Source of the DNA: Ruminococcaceae bacterium UBA5406
Lineage (GTDB): Bacteria; Bacillota; Clostridia; Oscillospirales; Acutalibacteraceae
Assembly: GCA_002407675.1 (NCBI GenBank)
Contig: DHNW01000032.1
Coordinates: 241,778 to 305,777, forward strand
Length of the DNA stretch: 64,000 bases
Direction of reading: 5' to 3'
Below the pieces are notes generated by a model. That model saw only the letters and a program-made list of their open reading frames with translations. It was not told the DNA's origin and ran no database searches. A program made the position numbers and the translations under genes. Below, piece by piece: positions 32,438 to 39,236 of the stretch (position 1 is the first letter of the stretch; each line of letters opens with the position of its first letter).

Positions 32438-34041
32438 CGTCCCTCGTTTCTCCTACGGATTAGTATTCGTGGAAATATACTTAATAGATACCCTTGTGCA
32501 TTATCAGCAGTATAATAAACCGTTCCGACAGGCTTTTCCTTAACAGAAATAGCCGCGCGTGTATTTACTTTGCTGCCACTTTGCATACTGCCATCTTTAT
32601 TATGTTGAATGGCATTTTCATAAATGGTAGTCATTTGATAATCAACGGTATTTCCAAGTGTAATGCCCAAAATTTCAAATTGTTCCGGGCAATGTCTGGA
32701 AAGATAGGTTATCGGAACCCCCATAATGCCGTTACATCTGTTTGCGCTTAATAAATAACCGCTTGTACCTGCGTTCTCCGTTGACAACGGGCTGTGCAAC
32801 TCCGCTTTCTTCGTTCCACAATCCACCAGAGAAGTCCTTTCCCTCGCTCTCTGTTGCTCCGATAATCTCAAACTGTTCTGGGCTGTGTCTGAACAGGAAT
32901 GTGATTGGCACGCCCATGACACCGTTACATCTTGCGTCTGATGATGATTCTGAAGTACGGCGTAATTCTGCGTCTGTCTGTCTGTCTGTCTGTCTGTCAA
33001 AATTGTGTCGGACTCAACCGTATATGTTAAGTCTTTTTCGTCATTTCCTTTGCGAAATTTTACAACTTCAAACTGTTCTGGATTATGCCGTTGAAGATAA
33101 GTAATTGGTACTCCCATATCTTCAACATAATCACTGGGAATTGCGTCAACAAAGGGAACTTCAATAGCGTCATAGTTATCATATTTCAGATACCCCTGTT
33201 CACGAATTTGCTTGTGCTTACTATATTTCAGGTTATCTTCCATTGTCATTAAAGATAATGGTTGGTGGCGTCTGCCGTGGTCAATGTTGGTAAACCAACA
33301 CGCATTCCCCAAACGGGTATAGTTTCCTTTATATCCTAATTTTTCAGCTTTTTCCTTGTCTTTAGGGGCAACAACTGCACCTTCCGGGACTTCAAAGACC
33401 ATGTCCTGCCCATTATTGGTTGCACCTATCCACAATTTATTATCTTTGAGTAACGGAAAGATTTCTTTATATGTTATAGCGTTCTGGTTTCCTATAACAA
33501 CTATTTTCTTATTTGCTTCCATAACCCATGCAACAAATTCACGAAAAAGTGAAAAAGGCGGGTTTGTGACAATAACGTCGGATTCATCACGCAAGGCTTT
33601 CACTTCGTCGCTGCGAAAATCGCCATCGCCGTCAAGATAATGCCATTCCAAATCATCAATATCAATAACGCCAGATTTATTAGCATCTCTTTCAAGGGTG
33701 AAAATTTTACCATGTGCACGGGATTTTTGCTCGTCATATTGCGGTGACTGTAATTCAAACAGTGTCATTTGATGATACTGTTCATATTGCTTTTCTTTAC
33801 AGTCGGCTGCATATCCTGTGCTAATCAGCTTTTTCAACCCTAAAGTTTCAAAGTTCTGAGCAAAATACTTTGTAAAATTGCTCCATTCTGGGTCATCACA
33901 CGGCAGTAAAATGGTTTTCCCCCGAAACACATCGGGATTGTATTCTAAATAGGCGTTCATTTCTTTTTGAATATAGTCATAAACGGTATAAAACTCATCG
34001 TTCTTTCGGGTTTTTGCTTTCCCCAAACTTTCGTTTGCCAT
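32434..34041 (-). CDS. EcoRI-type adenine-specific DNA methyltransferase with phase-variable C-terminus
   Basis: The ATG at 34041 lies 1 nt after the controller gene. 535 residues in the state seen here. The N-terminus has KTRKNDEFYTVYDYIQKEM and LLPCDDPEWSNF (cofactor region of EcoRI-family enzymes). The catalytic motif is NPPF (160-163) in VIVTNPPFSLFREFV. From residue 309 comes a first C-terminal module, MGVPITYLQRHNPEQFEV. Six CAGA repeats then encode TDRQTDRQT, about 80 residues of out-of-frame sequence follow, and a second module from residue 440 reads MGVPITYLSRHCPEQFEI. A complete third copy is hidden in another frame between them. Changes in repeat number should alter the C-terminus. 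Confidence 0.9.
   Translation of the reverse strand: MANESLGKAKTRKNDEFYTVYDYIQKEMNAYLEYNPDVFRGKTILLPCDDPEWSNFTKYFAQNFETLGLKKLISTGYAADCKEKQYEQYHQMTLFELQSPQYDEQKSRAHGKIFTLERDANKSGVIDIDDLEWHYLDGDGDFRSDEVKALRDESDVIVTNPPFSLFREFVAWVMEANKKIVVIGNQNAITYKEIFPLLKDNKLWIGATNNGQDMVFEVPEGAVVAPKDKEKAEKLGYKGNYTRLGNACWFTNIDHGRRHQPLSLMTMEDNLKYSKHKQIREQGYLKYDNYDAIEVPFVDAIPSDYVEDMGVPITYLQRHNPEQFEVVKFRKGNDEKDLTYTVESDTILTDRQTDRQTQNYAVLQNHHQTQDVTVSWACQSHSCSDTAQNSLRLSEQQRARERTSLVDCGTKKAELHSPLSTENAGTSGYLLSANRCNGIMGVPITYLSRHCPEQFEILGITLGNTVDYQMTTIYENAIQHNKDGSMQSGSKVNTRAAISVKEKPVGTVYYTADNAQGYLLSIFPRILIRRRNEGR
32732..32917 (-). other. Alternative C-terminal cassette of the methyltransferase, currently out of frame
   Basis: In the frame not used in this sequence state, the DNA reads MGVPITFLFRHSPEQFEIIG, then SGGLWNEESGVAQPVVNGER and YKRLFIKRKQM with a stop at 32732. 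This is a normal EcoRI-family C-terminus. It is entered in frame if the upstream CAGA tract has seven units instead of six: the junction then reads TDAELRRTSESSSDARCNGV ahead of the module. With seven units the protein would have 437 residues. Confidence 0.75.
32973..32998 (-). repeat. Tetranucleotide simple-sequence repeat (CAGA)6 inside the methyltransferase gene
   Basis: Six and a half perfect tetranucleotide units (TCTG on the plus strand). A unit of four is not divisible by three, so each gain or loss shifts the reading frame. Six units lead into the 32724-32434 cassette, seven into the 32917-32732 cassette, and five into an early stop at 32927-32925 (370 residues). Such tracts are classical slipped-strand contingency loci. 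Confidence 0.9.
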
Positions 34042-34042
34042 A

Positions 34043-34264
34043 TCAATTACCGCCTTTCTCTGCGTCGCTCTGTATTTCTACAATATCATCAAGCCCGCAT
34101 TCAAGAACGGTGCTTATCTTTGCAAGGGTTTCCATGGAAACCGGCTCGCTTTTGCCCATTTTAGCCAGCATATTGGTGCTGATACCCGCTCTTTTGCGCA
34201 TTTCTGTTTTTGTTATTTTTCGGTCTATCAGCAATTTCCACAGCTTATTATAACTATAAACCAT
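34043..34264 (-). CDS. XRE-family regulator, controller protein of the restriction-modification island
   Basis: The start at 34264 follows GGGAGGGC (73 residues). A helix-turn-helix is seen in KITKTEMRKRAGISTNMLAKM, with the following helix VSMETLAKISTVLECGLDDI, typical of small Cro/C1-type regulators. The gene is first in an apparent operon with the methyltransferase (1 nt spacing) and the nuclease. In that position it resembles controller proteins that delay nuclease synthesis. An inverted repeat around the promoter is a candidate binding site. Confidence 0.88.
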   Translation of the reverse strand: MVYSYNKLWKLLIDRKITKTEMRKRAGISTNMLAKMGKSEPVSMETLAKISTVLECGLDDIVEIQSDAEKGGN

Positions 34265-34281
34265 AGAATAAGCCCTCCCAT

Positions 34282-34345
34282 ACAATTTACCAAAATACAT
34301 TATAGCATAAGAGGGCGAAAAGCTCAATAATATATTGTAAATTGT
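34282..34345 (-). promoter_or_regulatory. Promoter and flanking inverted repeats of the restriction-modification operon
   Basis: TTGAGC (34327-34322), a 17-bp spacer and TATAAT (34304-34299) with extended TGC form the promoter. ACAATTTAC (34282-34290) and GTAAATTGT (34337-34345) are a perfect 9-bp inverted pair placed on either side, 55 bp centre to centre. They are candidate sites for looped or cooperative autoregulation by the XRE protein. Confidence 0.6.
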
Positions 34346-34364
34346 GATAAAATATTTTGAAATG

Positions 34365-34565
34365 CTACGCTTTTTTCTTGCAATACAGCGTCAAGTTCTC
34401 TTTGTAGCCCTCGAACGTGTCCACGCGGGTAATATCGTACAAAACGCCCTTGTAGCTGACATGTGCACTATTGGTCAGAACGCGCGAAACGGTCGCGGGA
34501 GAAACCTTGGCCTCCTGCGCAATGTCATAAATCGTTATTTCTTTTCTAGGCTTTGTATCACGCAT
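34365..34565 (-). pseudogene. Truncated LacI-family regulator gene with an unrelated tail
   Basis: The 66-residue frame begins with a full LacI helix-turn-helix (ITIYDIAQEAKVSPATVSRV). The hinge and effector domain are absent. Instead it continues as YKGVLYDITRVDTFEGYKEN and LTLYCKKKA, which I cannot assign. It probably represents the 5' end of a regulator gene joined by deletion to another sequence next to the restriction-modification island. It might still bind DNA as a small protein, since promoter and ribosome site survive, but that is speculative. Confidence 0.6.
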
Positions 34566-34598
34566 ACCGGTTCTCTCTTTCTTTTTCCGCCCGTCGTT

Positions 34599-34665
34599 AT
34601 GAAATGGGTTTCATGCAACTTATTTTCATATGTATCATTATATCTGAATCTTGCAGCCTTTTCAA
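34599..34665 (-). promoter_or_regulatory. Promoter and operator of the truncated LacI gene
   Basis: TTGAAA (34665-34660), a 17-bp spacer and TATAAT (34642-34637) form a good promoter on the minus strand. Just downstream of the start point lies ATGAAA-TGGG-TTTCAT (34599-34614), a perfect 6-bp inverted repeat of the type used by LacI proteins for self-repression. Confidence 0.6.
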
Positions 34666-34796
34666 TTCGAAAGGACCGAAATGAATTTTTTGGAAAGCAC
34701 TATGCCGATTTTACAGGAACGGAAGCCGAAAAAAGTGCAAAAATGCAAAATAAAAAGATTATTCCAGCAAACTGCCGCAGCAACCCAGAAGATGCC

Positions 34797-34851
34797 AAAA
34801 AAGCCGAAAGGCCGCCGCACAGATGAAAACCGTGCATCACAGCCTTTCGGC
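34797..34851 (-). terminator. Intrinsic terminator after the PfkB kinase gene
   Basis: On the minus strand, GCCGAAAGGC (34851-34842) pairs perfectly with GCCTTTCGGC (34812-34803), and a run of six T follows (34802-34797). The loop of 29 bases holds a second smaller hairpin. Confidence 0.75.
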
Positions 34852-34862
34852 GAATTTATTTT

Positions 34863-35798
34863 TTACAGAAGATCCGCTGCGACCAGACGTTCCGCTTCTT
34901 CCAGAGAAGCACAGGAAGAAGCTCCGCCGTACTTTGTAACGCTGATGGATCCGCAGGCATTCCCATATTTCAGGCAGGTTTGAAGATCCTTTCCGGCAAG
35001 GCAGGCATAAAGAAAACCGGCGTTGAACGAGTCCCCTGCCCCGGTGGTATCGACCGGCTGGAAGCTCTCGTAGGTTTTCTGCCTGACCAGTTTGCCTTTC
35101 CGCCCTGCAACAGCGCCTTTGGGACCCAGTTTGACAACAGCCGTTCCGCATGTTTCCGCAAGCCGGACCGCGGCGTCTTCCACCCGTTTGGTTTGGGTAA
35201 TATGCAGTGCTTCCGTTTCATTTGGGAAAAAAACATCGGTGCAGGAAAGCGCATCCCAAATGCCGTAATCCCAATTCTGTGTATCATCCCATCCTGCATC
35301 AAGCGACGTGGTCACATGTTTTTTATGGGCCAATTCAAACAGCTTCGGAATATCTCCCCTCAGCTTCTGCTGAAGGAAAAACGAACCCACATGGATATGC
35401 CTTGTCTGATCCAAAGCGGATAAATCAAGATCTTCCATCCGCAGTTCGCGGATGGAACCTAAATAGGTAACCAGCGCGCGGTCTTTTCGGCTGCTCAGCG
35501 AAATGGTAAGTCCGGTTGGCACAGACTGGTCGACAACAACGGACTCGGTTGCAACATGGTTCTTCTTCAGATTTTCCATCACAAGCCGGCCGAGACGGTC
35601 GTCCCCAACTTTTCCGATAAACCCCGTTCTGAGACCGAGTTTTGCAAGCCCGCTGGCGCAGATCGCCGTGGAGCTGCCCAGCGTGACAGAATACTGATCT
35701 GCGGTGATCTCTTTCCCTGCCTGCGGCATGCTTTTCAGGCCCGTTACCACAAGATCCGCATTCAGCTCACCGATGGCAAGTACATCATACCGCTTCAT
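34863..35798 (-). CDS. PfkB-family carbohydrate kinase
   Basis: 311 residues starting MKRYDVLAIGELNADLVVTG. The fold has the N-terminal glycine segment GFIGKVGDDRLG and the catalytic anion hole DTTGAGDSFNAGFLYA near the C-terminus, so it should phosphorylate a sugar or sugar phosphate with ATP. It lies 21 nt after the SIS gene and is divergent from a GntR regulator and a class II aldolase. Isomerase, kinase and aldolase in this order suit a tagatose-bisphosphate or similar ketose-bisphosphate route. The exact sugar is not readable. Confidence 0.92.
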   Translation of the reverse strand: MKRYDVLAIGELNADLVVTGLKSMPQAGKEITADQYSVTLGSSTAICASGLAKLGLRTGFIGKVGDDRLGRLVMENLKKNHVATESVVVDQSVPTGLTISLSSRKDRALVTYLGSIRELRMEDLDLSALDQTRHIHVGSFFLQQKLRGDIPKLFELAHKKHVTTSLDAGWDDTQNWDYGIWDALSCTDVFFPNETEALHITQTKRVEDAAVRLAETCGTAVVKLGPKGAVAGRKGKLVRQKTYESFQPVDTTGAGDSFNAGFLYACLAGKDLQTCLKYGNACGSISVTKYGGASSCASLEEAERLVAADLL

Positions 35799-35819
35799 GC
35801 CGTTCGTTCACCCCTTGCC

Positions 35820-36860
35820 TCATAATTTGATCCAAGCGTCAAGATCATGCGGCGCATCCGGGTTAAACCCCATTTGCAGGGCTTTATAATACGCAAGAAG
35901 CTGGGCCAGGCAAAGGAAGAAAAGCCCGGACGCCTGCATGCCAAGCGGTTTTCCGATGGAAATCTGAAGGGCAGCCCCCTCCAGCCCTTCCACGTTTCCG
36001 TTGGTAAGCGCTACGACCATTCCGCCGGTTTTGGCTGCATCTTTAACCAGCTGTTTTTCATAGCCGATCCCCGATTCTGCTAAATACGCCAAAAAGAGAG
36101 TCCGGCGGTTCGCCAGAACGATCGGCCCGTGGCGAACGTCCAGAACATGGTAATAGTTCGAATGCACATTGCTGATTTCTTTAAAAGCAAGCGCCGCTTC
36201 GGAAGCCAAGCCCTCCATTTCCCCGTCGGCCAGGACGATTACATTGTTCCACGGTTTCTGAGCCGCCGTTTTTAGGGAAGGCTCGTTTGCTTTTAGGAAC
36301 TCACTTCCGATCTGCCCCACGGTCTCTATTTCTGCCGCAGCCTCTGGATCATCCGAAAGGAAAGAAAGCAAAAGGATCAGCGCAGCATACAAATTGGAGA
36401 CCGACCGGGTCTGGCAGACACTGCTATCAAATGCCCACGGTATTTCCAGCGCGAAATCGGCGGTTTCAGAAAGTTTGGAATTCTGAGAGCAGCAGACCGC
36501 CACAACGGGCACATCCGCCCGTTTTCTGGCTTCTGAAATGGAGCTGAGTATTTCACTTGTCATGCCGGATCTCGAAATGGCAACGAGAACCGAATTCTCC
36601 AGCAGTTTCTGATAATCCCGGCAGTGCAGCATCAAATCCCCCGCCGGCAGGCTGGAAGCCTTTTTCCCCAGTTTCATTTCGGCAGTCAGCTCGCCAGACC
36701 GCGACAGGCAGTAGCTGGAACCCGATCCGATAAAAAGGAAGGATCGGGTTGTTTTGTCCCTAAAGAAGTCCAGTATTTCCGCTTTTCTGCCGTTCATATA
36801 TTCCGCTGTTTTTTGAACAGCGTCATATTGGCCGCAGATTTCCTGATACGTCCTATACAT
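35820..36860 (-). CDS. SIS-domain sugar isomerase or deaminase (AgaS/FrlB-like)
   Basis: 346 residues behind GGAAGGAAC. Two SIS domains: the first has SFLFIGSGSSYCLSRSGELT and VLVAISRSGMTSEILSSISE, which bind sugar phosphates. The second begins near residue 200 with NVIVLADGEMEGLASEAALA and HYHVLDVRHGPIV-like YYHVLDVRHGPIVLANRR. Relatives isomerise or deaminate amino-sugar phosphates or cleave fructosamine phosphates. The adjacent PfkB kinase and GntR regulator allow either an Aga-like or an Frl-like pathway. The class II aldolase beyond the regulator favours the Aga-like one. Confidence 0.88.
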   Translation of the reverse strand: MYRTYQEICGQYDAVQKTAEYMNGRKAEILDFFRDKTTRSFLFIGSGSSYCLSRSGELTAEMKLGKKASSLPAGDLMLHCRDYQKLLENSVLVAISRSGMTSEILSSISEARKRADVPVVAVCCSQNSKLSETADFALEIPWAFDSSVCQTRSVSNLYAALILLLSFLSDDPEAAAEIETVGQIGSEFLKANEPSLKTAAQKPWNNVIVLADGEMEGLASEAALAFKEISNVHSNYYHVLDVRHGPIVLANRRTLFLAYLAESGIGYEKQLVKDAAKTGGMVVALTNGNVEGLEGAALQISIGKPLGMQASGLFFLCLAQLLAYYKALQMGFNPDAPHDLDAWIKL

Positions 36861-36898
36861 AAAAAGTTCCTTCCGTGTTTTTGTTATAATGATTATTA

Positions 36899-36951
36899 TG
36901 TTATATTGTTATATCCTATATAGATATATCATTCATTTCACGAAAAGTCAA
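36899..36951 (-). promoter_or_regulatory. Promoter and 17-bp operator of the SIS-kinase operon
   Basis: Minus-strand TTGACT (36951-36946), a 17-bp spacer and TATATC (36928-36923). The 17-bp sequence TGTTATATTGTTATATC (36899-36915) covers the expected start point. The identical 17-mer is found at the same place in the divergent GntR promoter, which marks it as the operator. Confidence 0.65.
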
Positions 36952-37052
36952 CCGTCCCGCAGAACTTATCATACCAAATCCTCCAATTTATTTTTGCGCT
37001 GCGCAGAATTCTTTTCTCTGATAATTTACCCGAAACCGGACCGATTATCCTA

Positions 37053-37103
37053 TTGACTTTCTGCTGGTCTGTGAGTATACTTAATTTGTTATATTGTTAT
37101 ATC
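37053..37103 (+). promoter_or_regulatory. Promoter and 17-bp operator of the GntR-aldolase operon
   Basis: TTGACT (37053-37058), a 17-bp spacer and TATACT (37076-37081). TGTTATATTGTTATATC at 37087-37103 overlaps the start point and is identical to the copy at 36899-36915. The adjacent GntR protein is the obvious candidate ligand, repressing both directions. Confidence 0.7.
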
Positions 37104-37124
37104 TAATTTAAAGGAGTAACTTTC

Positions 37125-37853
37125 ATGCATGCTGAACTCGACGAAACTTTGAGCACGTCCCTGTACAGCCAGTTAAAAAAGATTATTTTGGACAACATAA
37201 AGAGCGGAAAGTGGCCTGTCAATACCAAAATTCCAACGGAAGTACAGCTTTGCGACATGTACCACGTCAGCCGGATCACGGTCCGCCAGGCATTGAATGA
37301 TTTAAAACAGGACGGATTTCTGTACCGCAAGCAGGGAAAAGGAACTTTTGTCCGGGAACCGAAACTGGAGCAGAATCTAAGCAGATTTTACAGTTTTTCC
37401 ACTGAAATCAAAAAAATGGGCTACACGCCCAGCACCCGGATCCTGAATTTTGAAGTTACCGGCGCTTCACCAAAAGTCCTGCAAAAACTAAAGCTGAATC
37501 CAGGAAGCAAGGTCTACGCCATTACCCGGCTGAGGCTGGCAGACAGTGAACCGGTCGTGCTGGAAATATCTTACCTGCCCTACAGCATTTCAAAGAACCT
37601 GAAAGAGCAGGATATTAATAATTTCGGCCTATACGGAACCCTGATCAAAACGATTGGCTGCCACCCCAACAAGGCTGAAGAATCTTTTGAGGCCGTCCTG
37701 ATGAACCAAGAAGAGGCCGGATATCTTCATGCTAAGCCGAAAGACGCCGCTTTAAGGCTGGAACGCTGCACATACGCTGACTCAAAACTGGTTGAGTACT
37801 GCATCAGTATCATTAAAGGCGACAAATACACGTACAAAATCACTTTGATGTAG
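37125..37853 (+). CDS. GntR/HutC-family transcriptional regulator
   Basis: 242 residues. The N-terminal winged helix-turn-helix includes LYSQLKKIILDNIKSGKWPV, IPTEVQLCDMYHVSRITVRQ and FLYRKQGKGTFV. The C-terminal UTRA domain (from about residue 90) has LRLADSEPVVLEISYLP and would bind a sugar phosphate. It is divergent from the SIS-kinase genes and 35 nt upstream of the aldolase. Its two putative operators are 172 bp apart, one in each promoter. Confidence 0.94.
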   Translation: MHAELDETLSTSLYSQLKKIILDNIKSGKWPVNTKIPTEVQLCDMYHVSRITVRQALNDLKQDGFLYRKQGKGTFVREPKLEQNLSRFYSFSTEIKKMGYTPSTRILNFEVTGASPKVLQKLKLNPGSKVYAITRLRLADSEPVVLEISYLPYSISKNLKEQDINNFGLYGTLIKTIGCHPNKAEESFEAVLMNQEEAGYLHAKPKDAALRLERCTYADSKLVEYCISIIKGDKYTYKITLM

Positions 37854-37888
37854 TCATCTGCATGAAGTTTTTCAAGGAAGGTTAATTT

Positions 37889-38734
37889 ATGCCATTGACG
37901 ACAACAGAAGATCTTTTGAAACGCGCACAGAAAGGCAGTTACGCGGTGGGCGCTTTCAATGCGGAAAATATGGAAATGGTAAAAGCGATCGCAGAGGCGG
38001 CGGATGAACTGGACGCGCCCGTTATCATCCAGACGACTCCCTCAACGATCCGATACGGCGGTCTTGGCTTTTATGGTGCAAACGTACGGGCGGCGGCTGA
38101 ACTTGTAAAAATCCCGGTGGCCCTGCACCTGGACCACGGCGCTGATTTTGACATGGCAGCCAGGGCTCTCCGGGCCGGATACACGTCCATCATGATTGAC
38201 GGGTCCAAACTCCCGTTTCAGGATAACATTGCCCTGACAAAAAGCGTTGTGAAAATATGCAGGCCCAATGGGATTCCCGTTGAAGCAGAGCTTGGAAAAG
38301 TCGGCGGAAAAGAAGACGGCGCGGTTTCAGGCGGGCCCCAGTACACCGATCCCGAAGACGCCAGAGTCTTTGTCAAAGAAACCGGTATTTCCTCTTTGGC
38401 CGTAGCAATCGGGACGGCTCACGGTTTTTATAAAGGCACGCCCGTCCTGAACAAAAAGCTTTTAAAACAGATCCGCGAAACCGTCGATCTTCCTCTGGTG
38501 CTCCACGGTGCCTCCGGTCTTTCTGACAAAGACGTTGCAGACTGTATTCGGCTGGGCATCTGCAAAGTCAATTTTGCCACGGAACTCCGCGACGTTTTTA
38601 CAAAAGGGGTGCGGAGCGTTTTGCAGGATACATCCGTCTTTGATCCCAAAAAATACGGCGGTGCCGGGATTGAACGTGTCAAGGAACTGGTCAGGCACAA
38701 AATCACGGTATGCGGGTGTGCCGGAAAAGCGTAA
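37889..38734 (+). CDS. Class II ketose-bisphosphate aldolase (fructose- or tagatose-bisphosphate type)
   Basis: 281 residues. Zinc-binding and catalytic motifs are VALHLDHGADFDMAARALRA, PVEAELGKVGGKEDG, GTAHGFYKG and LVLHGASGLSDKD. The family cleaves ketose 1,6-bisphosphates into dihydroxyacetone phosphate and an aldehyde. The length and ASGLSDKDV segment fit GatY/KbaY-like and FbaA-like enzymes alike. With the neighbouring isomerase and kinase it completes a catabolic branch controlled by the GntR protein. Confidence 0.94.
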   Translation: MPLTTTEDLLKRAQKGSYAVGAFNAENMEMVKAIAEAADELDAPVIIQTTPSTIRYGGLGFYGANVRAAAELVKIPVALHLDHGADFDMAARALRAGYTSIMIDGSKLPFQDNIALTKSVVKICRPNGIPVEAELGKVGGKEDGAVSGGPQYTDPEDARVFVKETGISSLAVAIGTAHGFYKGTPVLNKKLLKQIRETVDLPLVLHGASGLSDKDVADCIRLGICKVNFATELRDVFTKGVRSVLQDTSVFDPKKYGGAGIERVKELVRHKITVCGCAGKA

Positions 38735-38753
38735 AAAGAAGTCAGAGACCATA

Positions 38754-38793
38754 GAGGGGCTGCCTGCCGGCAATTGCCGGCAGGCAGCCCCTC
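38754..38793. repeat. 40-bp perfect palindrome between convergent genes
   Basis: GAGGGGCTGCCTGCCGGCAA (38754-38773) is followed without a loop by its exact reverse complement (38774-38793). It sits 19 nt after the aldolase stop and 19 nt before the cupin stop. A strong bidirectional terminator is likely in effect, but no T tract follows on either side. Confidence 0.8.
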
Positions 38794-38812
38794 CGACTGT
38801 TTATGCGCCATT

Positions 38813-39166
38813 TTATCCCTTTGGCGGTACAAAATCACTGCGCATCGGAGTGAAAATATCGAGCAGAATTCCTTTTTCCAGACAGACACATCCGTGTTCA
38901 ACGCCATTTCTTTTTAACAGGGTATCTCCTTTTTCGACAATATGCTTCACACCGTCAATTGTAAACTCAAATTTTCCCGAAACCACATAGGTAATCTGTG
39001 TATTTGGGTGGTGGTGAAGCGCGCCGACCGCCCCGGTTTCAAAGTGATTTTCGACAACCATCAGTTCACGGCAATACGCCAGAATTTTGCGGTTAACCCC
39101 TTTGGCGCAGTTTTCGGAATCAATGGTATGGTTGTAAACCCACTGCTGATTTTCTTCTGTTTTCAT
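38813..39166 (-). CDS. Small cupin-domain protein
   Basis: 117 residues behind AGGAAGGAG. A single cupin barrel has motif 1 in GALHHHPNTQITYVVSGKFE, with metal-binding histidines and a glutamate, and motif 2 around GDTLLKRNGVEHGCVCLEKG. Stand-alone cupins of this size often bind sugar derivatives or act as isomerases. It is probably co-transcribed with the 802-residue protein upstream (70 nt spacing). A sugar-related role is inferred. Confidence 0.88.
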   Translation of the reverse strand: MKTEENQQWVYNHTIDSENCAKGVNRKILAYCRELMVVENHFETGAVGALHHHPNTQITYVVSGKFEFTIDGVKHIVEKGDTLLKRNGVEHGCVCLEKGILLDIFTPMRSDFVPPKG

Positions 39167-39236
39167 AGAAAAATCTCCTTCCTGTTAGAAACCAGTTATG
39201 AATAGATAAGACAGAACTCCCGCGCCCGTTTTCTGT

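Noticed and set aside
32973..32998. Short tandem repeat as a CRISPR or sequencing artefact
   Set aside because: The unit is 4 bp with no spacers. Two alternative coding cassettes in exactly the needed frames argue for a genuine contingency tract.
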